Origin: Acidobacteriota bacterium
Lineage (GTDB): Bacteria > Acidobacteriota > Vicinamibacteria > Vicinamibacterales > CAVVIG01
Length of the DNA: 64,000 bases
Direction of reading: 5' to 3'
NCBI GenBank assembly: GCA_003222395.1
Contig: QHWB01000053.1
Location: forward strand, 1-64,000
This document shows, piece by piece, positions 43,088 to 50,370 of the stretch (within the stretch, counting starts at the first letter, position 1; each line of letters begins with the position of its first letter). Under the pieces are notes generated by a model that was given only the letters and a program-made list of their open reading frames with translations, was not told the origin of the DNA and made no database searches. A program made the translations under genes and the position numbers.

Positions 43088-46000
43088 ATGAATCGCACCT
43101 ATTTCTGCCTGACGCTTGCGACGCTGCTCGTAATCTCCACCACGGCTCCCGCGTTCGCGCAGCTCGACACCGGCACCATCGTCGGCACCGTCCGCGATCA
43201 GTCGTCGGCGGTCGTGCCCGGCGCCACCGTCACCGCGACGCAGGAATCCACCGGTACGGCCGTGACGACCGTGACGACCGACAAAGGGCAGTTCGTGTTT
43301 CCCACCCTGAAGGTCGGGAGCTATTCCATCGCCGCCGAGTTGTCCGGGTTCCGCAAGTCGGTCCAGACCGGCATCGCCCTGCACGTGCAGGAGCGAATCG
43401 AAGTGGACGTGCGGCTCGATCTCGGAAGCGTCAGCGAAGAAGTCGTCGTCAGCGGCAGGACCGAGCTGCTGCAGACGCAGACTGCCGACGTCGGCTACTC
43501 GGTCGATCGCCGGCAGGTCACCGATCTGCCGCTGCTCGGCCGCCGCTACTCCGAGCTCGCGTTTCTCACCACGGGCGTCGTCGCCGCGCCCGCGGGACTC
43601 ACCGGCCGCGGCGAGGACGGCATGTTCAACGTCAACGGGAACCTGGCGACGTGGAACAACTTCATCCTCGACGGCGGCGACAACAACTCGGCGTCGACGA
43701 ACCTGCAGGAGCGCAGCACGGAAGTCGTGCAGCCGCCCGTCGACGCGCTCGAGGAATTCCGCGTGCAGACCCGCACGTACTCGGCCGAATTCGGCAAGGC
43801 GGCCGGCGCGGTGATCAACGCCTCGATCAAACAGGGATCGAACGCGCTCAAAGGCAACCTCTTCGAATTCTTCCGCGACGATGCGTTCAACGCGAACACC
43901 TGGGAGAACAACCGCGCAGGACGGCCGAAAGGCTCGTTCGAGCAGCACATCGCAGGCGGCACGCTCGGCGGTCCCATCGTCAGGAGCCGGACGTTCTTCT
44001 TCGGGGACTACCAGGCGACGCGCACCGACAAGGCGCTCACGCAGCTCGCGACGGTGCCGACCGATCTGATGCGCCAGGGCAACCTGACCGAGTTCACCGG
44101 CACCATGATCGCGGGCAACCCCTTCGTCGCGGCCGGATGCGTCAACGCGGCCGCCAGGACGATCTCGGCGTCGTGCATCGATCCGGTGGCGGCGTCGCTG
44201 CTGAAGCTCTATCCGCGCGCGAACGTGCCGCAGGCGCTGGCGGCGTTCGGCGTCCCCGGCGGTTTCGTCAGCCCGAACTACATCTCCAACGGCATCCTGA
44301 AGAACGACGTCGATCAGTTCGATATCCGCGTCGATCAGAATCTGGCCGCGGCGAAGAGCCAGGTATTCGCGCGCTACAGCTTCATGGACGTGACGCGGCA
44401 CGAGCCGCCGGTGCTCGACGATCCGATTGCGTCGGGCGACTTCTCCAGCGATACGTACAACCGCGGCCAGAGCGCGGTCGGCGGCTGGTCGAAGGTGTTC
44501 GGCGGCGCGGTATTCAGCGAGTTCCGCGGCGCGTGGAACCGCATGTCGTCGAGCTCGCTGCAGCCGTCGTTCGGCGTCGCAGCCAACGCGCAGTACGGCA
44601 TCCGCGGCGTGCCCGACGATCCGCGCTACAGCGGCGGCCTCCCGCACATGAACATCTCGCGCCTGACGCGCCTCGGTGGCCCGTTCTTCCGTCCGCAGTA
44701 TCAGACGTCGCAGGTATTCCAGTTCTCCGAGAACGTCACGTGGAACCGCAGCGCGCACACCTACAAGTTCGGCGTCGAGCGGCGGCGCGACAAGGTCGAC
44801 TACATCGACCTCCGGGCGCTCAACGGCGTGCTCAACTTCACCGACGGCCGCTACACCGGATTCGGGTTCGGCGACTTCCTGATGGGACTCTCGAGCCAGC
44901 AGGGGCTCACGCTGTTCCGGGAAGCCGACCTCTACTCCGACGGATGGCAGTTCTACGGTCAGGATTCATGGCGGCTCGGATCGAACGTCACCGTGAACTA
45001 CGGATTGCGCTACGAGTACTTCACGCCGATGCAGGACAAAGCGAACCTGATGACGAACATCGATCCGGCGACCGGCGCGATCGTGACGTCGACCTCGGCC
45101 GGCGACATCTACGCGCGCACGTTGATACATCCCGACCGGAACAACTTTGCGCCGCGGCTCGGCGTCGCATGGAATCCGTCGTCGAACGTTGTCGTCCGCG
45201 CCGGCTACGGCATCTTCTATCAGGAGTACGACCGGTACGGCAGCGAGAGCCAGCTCGCGCTGAACCCGCCGCAGCTCGTCGACGTCAGTCTGATCGCCAA
45301 TTCCGGCGCCGACGCGCCGCCGATGATTCTGCGCAACGGGTTCGCGCCGGTGTCGCCGGCGAACATCGACAAGACGCGCGTGCAATGGCGCATCCAGGAT
45401 CCGAATCAGAAGACGCCGTGGGTGCAGCAGTTCAGCCTCGGTCCCGAGTACCAGATCGGATCGAGCACGGTCGTCGGCCTCGAGTACGTCGGCAACCTGA
45501 CGCGCAACGGGCGCAAGCTGCGCAATCTCAATCAGGGGATCGTCGTCGCGCCCGGCAGCGTGGTCTTTCCGTACGCGCAGTACGGCTTCGCGAACGCGTA
45601 TCTCGAGCAGATTGCCACCGACGGGCAGGCGAACTATCACTCGGTGCAGGCGCGGGTGCAGCGGCGGCTGAGCGGCGGCCTCGCGTTCACGAGCTCGTTC
45701 ACCTACGGCCGCGCGCTCGGCAACTTCCTCGATCACCTCAGCGCCGACGGCGGCGGCGAGAGCGGTAACTTCCCGAAGAACGTGTACGACCTGGCGGCCG
45801 ATTACGGTCCGCTGTCCATCGACATCCGCAAGCGGTTCGTGACCAGCTTCATCTACGAGCTGCCGGTCGGTTCGGGACGGAAGCGGCAGCTCTCGGGCAT
45901 CGCCGGGGCGCTGGCGAGCGACTGGAACGTCAACGGGATTCTGAGCATCAGCGACGGCCGTCCGTTCAGCATCACGTCGACCGACCGTGTCGGCACCGGA

Positions 46001-46360
46001 CCCGGCCGCATCAGCCGGGCGAACTGCACCGGCGATCCGCTGCCGGGCGGCTTCGATCAGACGATCGATCACTGGTTCGACACCACCGCATTCGCGGAGC
46101 CGGCGGCGTTCACGTACGGCACCTGCTCGCCGAACTCGGTCGTCGGTCCCGGATCGAAGTCGTTGAACCTGTCGCTGTTCCGATCGATTCCGTTCAACGG
46201 CCGCCGCCTCGAGCTGCGCGTCGAGTCGTTCAACACGTTCAACTGGGTCAATTGGGGACGTCCCGGCCAGAGCGTGTCGAACGCGGCGACGTTCGGCCGG
46301 ATTTCCTCGACGCAAGGCGATCCGCGCGAGCTGCAGTTCGCGGTGAAGATGTACTTTTGA
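43088..46360 (+). CDS. Oar-like TonB-dependent receptor
   Basis: A 1090-residue outer membrane protein. A signal peptide (MNRTYFCLTLATLLVISTTA) precedes a carboxypeptidase regulatory-like domain (GTIVGTVRDQSSAVVPGATV, TTDKGQFVFPTLKVGSYSIA). A plug region follows (RRQVTDLPLLGRRYSELAFL, NVNGNLATWNNFILDGGDNN). The long beta-barrel ends at RELQFAVKMYF with a terminal aromatic residue, as expected for barrel insertion. Such Oar/OmpA-related receptors are expanded in Acidobacteriota and probably take up sugars or peptides. No SusD-like gene is adjacent. It converges tail to tail (2-base gap) with the permease of the sugar operon. Confidence 0.93.
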   Translation: MNRTYFCLTLATLLVISTTAPAFAQLDTGTIVGTVRDQSSAVVPGATVTATQESTGTAVTTVTTDKGQFVFPTLKVGSYSIAAELSGFRKSVQTGIALHVQERIEVDVRLDLGSVSEEVVVSGRTELLQTQTADVGYSVDRRQVTDLPLLGRRYSELAFLTTGVVAAPAGLTGRGEDGMFNVNGNLATWNNFILDGGDNNSASTNLQERSTEVVQPPVDALEEFRVQTRTYSAEFGKAAGAVINASIKQGSNALKGNLFEFFRDDAFNANTWENNRAGRPKGSFEQHIAGGTLGGPIVRSRTFFFGDYQATRTDKALTQLATVPTDLMRQGNLTEFTGTMIAGNPFVAAGCVNAAARTISASCIDPVAASLLKLYPRANVPQALAAFGVPGGFVSPNYISNGILKNDVDQFDIRVDQNLAAAKSQVFARYSFMDVTRHEPPVLDDPIASGDFSSDTYNRGQSAVGGWSKVFGGAVFSEFRGAWNRMSSSSLQPSFGVAANAQYGIRGVPDDPRYSGGLPHMNISRLTRLGGPFFRPQYQTSQVFQFSENVTWNRSAHTYKFGVERRRDKVDYIDLRALNGVLNFTDGRYTGFGFGDFLMGLSSQQGLTLFREADLYSDGWQFYGQDSWRLGSNVTVNYGLRYEYFTPMQDKANLMTNIDPATGAIVTSTSAGDIYARTLIHPDRNNFAPRLGVAWNPSSNVVVRAGYGIFYQEYDRYGSESQLALNPPQLVDVSLIANSGADAPPMILRNGFAPVSPANIDKTRVQWRIQDPNQKTPWVQQFSLGPEYQIGSSTVVGLEYVGNLTRNGRKLRNLNQGIVVAPGSVVFPYAQYGFANAYLEQIATDGQANYHSVQARVQRRLSGGLAFTSSFTYGRALGNFLDHLSADGGGESGNFPKNVYDLAADYGPLSIDIRKRFVTSFIYELPVGSGRKRQLSGIAGALASDWNVNGILSISDGRPFSITSTDRVGTGPGRISRANCTGDPLPGGFDQTIDHWFDTTAFAEPAAFTYGTCSPNSVVGPGSKSLNLSLFRSIPFNGRRLELRVESFNTFNWVNWGRPGQSVSNAATFGRISSTQGDPRELQFAVKMYF

Positions 46361-46362
46361 CT

Positions 46363-47751
46363 TCATGTCTTCTTCGTGTCTTCGTGTCTTCGTCGCAAGA
46401 GCCGCCGCTGAAACAGAACGTACGCCCCGACGCCCGCCGCGACGAATCCGAGGGCAAAGACGATCCCGTCGATCGGCGCCGAGACGAACACGTAGATCCA
46501 CAGCGCGAGCGCGATGATCGCTGGGATCGGATAGAGCCACATCACGAACGGTTGCGGGATGTCCGTGCGATAGCGCCGCAGCAGAATCACCCCTGCGCAC
46601 TGCCAGATGAACTGCGAGAGGATCTGCACGAGGATCAGCCAGTTCACGATCTGACCGAGCGAGAAGAAGCAGAACGGGACGGCGATCGCGCCCAGCGTGG
46701 CGAGCGACACGTGCGGAAAGTGTTTCGTCGGGTGCAGCCGCGCGAAGACGCGAAAGAACTGTCCCTCCCTTGCCGCCGCGAACGGGATCCGCGAGTAGCC
46801 GAGGATCACCGCATACAAAGATGACGCGGTCACGAACAGGATGAGCGCCGTCATCGCCATCGCGGCGGCGCGCCCGGCGGCCGGGTTCGCGAACGTCCGC
46901 TCGATGAACACCGAGGCGATGGCCCGCGACTGCTGCGCCTCGGTCCACGGGATGACGCCGACGATGACGGTACTCATCACAACGTAGAGCGCGACGACGA
47001 TCAGGATCGACAGCACGATGGCGCGCGGCACGTTGCGCCGCGGATCGCGGATCTCCTCCGCGAGGTAGCAGACGTTGTTGTAGCCGCCGTAGTTGTACAT
47101 CGCGAGCAGCGCCACGGCGCCGACGCGCGCGGCGAGCGCGCGATCGAGCACGAAGGCCGACGGTGGAAACCGGAACGCCTGCGCCGCTGAAAAATGGAAC
47201 AGCCCGGCGGCGATGACCCAGCCGACGGTCGCCGCGACGACTGCCAGCATGATGACCGACAGCCGCCCGACGTCACGGATGTTCCGGTACAACAGCGCCG
47301 TCATGCCGATCGAAACCGCCGCCGCCACTGCGTTGTGGGTCGCCGCGCCCATCATCGTCCAGTAGAAGCGCAGGTAGTCCGCGAAGCCGACGGCGCCGCT
47401 CGCGATCGACAGCGGCGCGACGAGCATCACCTGGAAGATGACGAGAAATCCCATCAGCGGGCCGAGACCGAACGGCCGGTACGCCTCGCGCAGGTACACG
47501 TACGGTCCGCCGCTGCCGGGCAGCGCCGCGCCGAGCTGCGCGTAGACGAGGCCGTCGCACAACGCGAGCACGGCGCCGGCGAGCCATGCATAGAGGATGT
47601 GCGGCCCGCCCATCGACTGCAGCATGAACGGGATCGTCAGGAACGGCCCGATGCCGATCATGACGAGGATGTTCGCGGAGGTCGCCTGCAGCAGTCCGAG
47701 TCCGCGATCGAGGTGGGGCGATTCCGTCAGCGTGCGGTTTGCGGTTACCAC
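46363..47751 (-). CDS. APC-family permease
   Basis: A 462-residue inner membrane transporter of the amino acid-polyamine-organocation superfamily with about 12 hydrophobic segments. Diagnostic parts are GLLQATSANILVMIGIGPFL, the GGPYVYLREAYRPFG segment, YNYGGYNNVCYLAEEIRDPR and RNVPRAIVLSILIVVALYVV. The GTG start at 47749-47751 overlaps the stop of the GH4 gene, so translation is coupled. The open frame continues far upstream through that gene but is not coding there. In a sugar operon an APC transporter is unusual; the substrate may be an amino acid or amino sugar. Confidence 0.9.
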   Translation of the reverse strand: MVTANRTLTESPHLDRGLGLLQATSANILVMIGIGPFLTIPFMLQSMGGPHILYAWLAGAVLALCDGLVYAQLGAALPGSGGPYVYLREAYRPFGLGPLMGFLVIFQVMLVAPLSIASGAVGFADYLRFYWTMMGAATHNAVAAAVSIGMTALLYRNIRDVGRLSVIMLAVVAATVGWVIAAGLFHFSAAQAFRFPPSAFVLDRALAARVGAVALLAMYNYGGYNNVCYLAEEIRDPRRNVPRAIVLSILIVVALYVVMSTVIVGVIPWTEAQQSRAIASVFIERTFANPAAGRAAAMAMTALILFVTASSLYAVILGYSRIPFAAAREGQFFRVFARLHPTKHFPHVSLATLGAIAVPFCFFSLGQIVNWLILVQILSQFIWQCAGVILLRRYRTDIPQPFVMWLYPIPAIIALALWIYVFVSAPIDGIVFALGFVAAGVGAYVLFQRRLLRRRHEDTKKT

Positions 47752-49034
47752 GGCTGCAGCGCGGCGACCAGCTTTCGCGCGAGCGTGCGTTCTCCCACCA
47801 GCGGATTCCGCGCCAGCGCGTGCACGGCGTGTTCGTCGGATCGCGACGCCGCGGCACGGACCGTGAGCCGCTCGTACTCCTTCACGCGGACCAGCAGATC
47901 GTGGACGTCCGCAGGCGCGCGCCCGGCGGTGAGCGGATGCGCGCCGTTGGCGTTGACCACGCACGGCAGCTCGACGACGTCGGACTCCTCCAGATCGCGC
48001 AGGGCGCCGCGGTTGGGCACGTTGAGCGGAATGATCGCGTTCGAGTTGAAGGCGATCGCCCGGACCACGCTCAGCGCGATCTTGTCGTAGCCCGTGAGAT
48101 CGGACCACGCGGCGCGCGCGATCGGCGCCGGCGCGCCGGACTCGATTTGCATGTAGCCGGCGTTGCGCGCCTCGAGGTAGCGCCGGTAGACCTGCTGCGG
48201 CCGGGCGCCGGCGGCGCCGAGCTCGTGAAAGAGCTGATCGTTCAGCTCCGCGATCGCGCGGCCGCGCGTCTGCCCCGCCTTCCGGATGTTCTCGAGCGCC
48301 GCGCGCGACGAGTAGTAATAGAACAGATATTCCGTCGGCAGCATGCGAAGCGACTGCAGCAGCGCGACGTCGAACAGCGGCGCGCGATAGACCCGCTCCA
48401 GCAGCTCCGGCTTCTGCCACAGGCGCGCGAGCTGCGGCTCGCCTTCGTAATAGACCTCGCGCAGCCAGCCGAGGTGGTTCAGCCCGAAGTAATCGAAAAA
48501 GCAGCGCGGCGATTCGATGCCGAGCGCGTGCGCTACGTCTTCGAACAGCTCGGTCGGCGTGTCGCAGATCCCAATCACGCGCGCCTTCGCCGCCGCCGTC
48601 ATCGCCTGCGTCACGATGCCGACCGGGTTCGTGAAGGTGATCACCCAGGCGCGCGGCGCCTCGCGCTCGACGAGCCGAGCGTACTCCACCGCGTGCGGGC
48701 ACGCGCGCATCGCCATCGCGAAGCCGCCGGGTCCAACGGTCTCCTGTCCGACGATGTCGTGCGCGATCGCAACCGACTCGTCGCGCGCGCGCGCCGCGAT
48801 GCCGCCGACGCGGATGCTGAGGACCACGAACGCCGCCCCCGCCACGCACGCCCGCGCATCGCCGTACGGCCGCACGACCGGCGAGAACGACGCCGCGAGC
48901 GGCGCGATGACGCTCAGCCGCTGCTGATCGACGTCGAACAACCCGATCTCGTCGATCGGCAGATCCGACTGCGTCAATCCGTTGACGAGCAGCGGCGTGC
49001 GCACCCCCGCGCCGCCGATGACGGCAATTTTCAT
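47745..49034 (-). CDS. glycoside hydrolase family 4
   Basis: A 429-residue GH4 enzyme, which uses NAD+ and a divalent metal to cleave glycosides by an oxidation-elimination mechanism. The N-terminal nucleotide site is KIAVIGGAGVRTPLLVNGL. Asn136 (FTNPVG), Cys157 (GICDTPTEL) and Asn186-His187 (YFGLNHLGW) supply metal and active-site residues. The YGD and VGGIAARARDE stretches resemble 6-phospho-beta-glucosidases. It lies between a PfkB kinase and an APC permease on the same strand. Together these could phosphorylate and cleave an imported glycoside, though no PTS is present. Confidence 0.92.
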   Translation of the reverse strand: MKIAVIGGAGVRTPLLVNGLTQSDLPIDEIGLFDVDQQRLSVIAPLAASFSPVVRPYGDARACVAGAAFVVLSIRVGGIAARARDESVAIAHDIVGQETVGPGGFAMAMRACPHAVEYARLVEREAPRAWVITFTNPVGIVTQAMTAAAKARVIGICDTPTELFEDVAHALGIESPRCFFDYFGLNHLGWLREVYYEGEPQLARLWQKPELLERVYRAPLFDVALLQSLRMLPTEYLFYYYSSRAALENIRKAGQTRGRAIAELNDQLFHELGAAGARPQQVYRRYLEARNAGYMQIESGAPAPIARAAWSDLTGYDKIALSVVRAIAFNSNAIIPLNVPNRGALRDLEESDVVELPCVVNANGAHPLTAGRAPADVHDLLVRVKEYERLTVRAAASRSDEHAVHALARNPLVGERTLARKLVAALQPW

Positions 49035-49150
49035 TTTCTTAAGTGCGCGGGGGGCCCAACATCTTCCTATCGCGGCGGGGCCCCGCCCCCGCCGCTGTTG
49101 TTCGGCGCATTCGCGCCTCGCAACGGCTCAAGGCTGTCGCGCCAGACGCG

Positions 49151-49195
49151 CTTCGCGGCGTAAACCGCTCGCGCGTGTTTAGAACAGAACGTCAC
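49151..49195 (-). repeat. dispersed repeat, single copy
   Basis: On the minus strand this 45-base stretch matches the tandem repeat at 54841-55062 at about 43 of 45 positions: core GTGACGTTCTGTTCTAAA, then CGCGCGAGCGGTTTACGCCG. Its TGA is the stop codon of the PfkB gene, so the repeat begins exactly where that gene ends. Confidence 0.85.
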
Positions 49196-50061
49196 CACAC
49201 CCTCTCCGGCAGCCCGTCGATGCCGCCGGCGAATCGCGTCGACCGCGCGCCCACGCGATTCGCGAACCTCAACGCGCGCGGCAACGCGTCGCCGCGAAGA
49301 ATCGAGACGAGGAAGCCGGCATTGAAGGCGTCGCCGGCGCCGGTGGTGTCGACGACCCGCGTGCGCGCCGCCGGCGCGCGCACATCGACGCCGCCGCCGA
49401 CAACGCGGCTGCCGTCGGCGCCGAGCTTGATGACGACGGGCCGGGGAGAGCGCCGCCATCGATCGATGGCCGGCACCAGGCGCGACTGACGCGCGTACAG
49501 CACCGCTTCGTCGCGATTGAGAAACAGATAGTCGACGGCCGCTGCGAGCGGCCGCAGATGCGGATCGCGTGCGAGCGCCGGATTCCAGCCGAAATCCCAC
49601 GACGTCGACGCTCCCCGGCGCCGCAGCGCTTCGACGACGCCAATCCAGGGTCGGCACGGCCGCGGGTAGAACGCGAAATGCAGATGGCGCGCGCGAAGGC
49701 GCGGCACGACGGTTCGAATGCGCCGCGACAGCCGCTCGTTCATCCCGTTGAACGTCACATAACGTCGATCCCGCCGCGTCGACAGCGCGACGGTGATGGC
49801 CGCCGCTTCGTCGCGGCGCCTGACGTTCTGCGCCGACACGCGCTCGCGCCGCAGGAGCTGCACCGCGTCGGCGCTGAGTCCGCTGACGACGGCGCAGCGG
49901 AGCCCGAGGCGCGCGGCGGCGACCGCAGTGATGACCGCGCCGCCGCCGACGGTGCGGACGAACGCGTTCGTCTTGAGCTCGTGCCCCGGCTGCGGCAGCG
50001 CGTCCAGATCGAAGAAGATGAAATCGTCGAAGGCCTCGCCGGCGGTCACGAGATCGAGCAC
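49192..50061 (-). CDS. PfkB-family carbohydrate kinase
   Basis: A 289-residue sugar kinase of the PfkB/ribokinase family. The N-terminal part binds sugar (VLDLVTAGEAFDDFIFFDLD, VRTVGGGAVITAVAAARLGL). The C-terminal signature VVDTTGAGDAFNAGFLVSIL includes the catalytic base Asp244 and the anion hole. The likely start is GTG 50059-50061 (VLDLVTAGE); the longer frame up to 50121 runs into repeat sequence (SLWLIHLWLIHL) and is not native. It is the first gene of the minus-strand operon with GH4 and the permease, and its upstream region is a long palindrome. Confidence 0.88.
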   Translation of the reverse strand: MLDLVTAGEAFDDFIFFDLDALPQPGHELKTNAFVRTVGGGAVITAVAAARLGLRCAVVSGLSADAVQLLRRERVSAQNVRRRDEAAAITVALSTRRDRRYVTFNGMNERLSRRIRTVVPRLRARHLHFAFYPRPCRPWIGVVEALRRRGASTSWDFGWNPALARDPHLRPLAAAVDYLFLNRDEAVLYARQSRLVPAIDRWRRSPRPVVIKLGADGSRVVGGGVDVRAPAARTRVVDTTGAGDAFNAGFLVSILRGDALPRALRFANRVGARSTRFAGGIDGLPERVW

Positions 50062-50083
50062 ACAGAGATTATGGAGGACACGA

Positions 50084-50322
50084 AGATGGATTAGCCACAG
50101 ATGGATTAGCCACAGAGACACAGAGACGCAGAGATGCGTCGGTTCGGCGGCGTCGCGAAGCGACGCACGCGTCGGAGTCGGACGAATCGACGAAGCATTC
50201 GATGATCATTCAGGTTCGTCGATTCGTCCGATCCGACCGCGTCAGCCGAACCGGCGCATTTTCTCTGCGTGCTCAGCGTTCTCCGCGTTTGCTTTCGCGG
50301 GCGTCTCTGTGTCTCTGTGGCT
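50084..50322. repeat. long imperfect palindrome, MITE-like
   Basis: The outer arms are perfect 22-bp inverted repeats (50108-50129 and 50301-50322; arm AGCCACAGAGACACAGAGAC...). Inside, GTCGGACGAATCGACGAA (about 50172-50189) pairs with a near-perfect complement around 50213-50230, and weaker pairing joins the parts between. A 15-bp tandem duplication (AGATGGATTAGCCAC, 50084-50113) flanks the left arm. The whole could fold into one long hairpin. It occupies the divergent promoter region of the PfkB and PIG-L genes. It carries no gene and resembles the CACAGAGACACAGAG-type elements seen in environmental genomes. Confidence 0.8.
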
Positions 50323-50370
50323 GATCTTTCTCCGTGTCCTCGAGAAGCTCTGTGTCGTAGCATCTCACCC

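Noticed and set aside
43088-46360. A SusC/SusD polysaccharide utilisation locus
   Set aside because: No SusD-like lipoprotein is adjacent and the receptor is of the Oar type.
43019-46948. Long antisense frames (579 and 660 codons) under the Oar-like receptor
   Set aside because: They mirror the third-codon-position bias of the receptor and lack starts, domains and ribosome sites.
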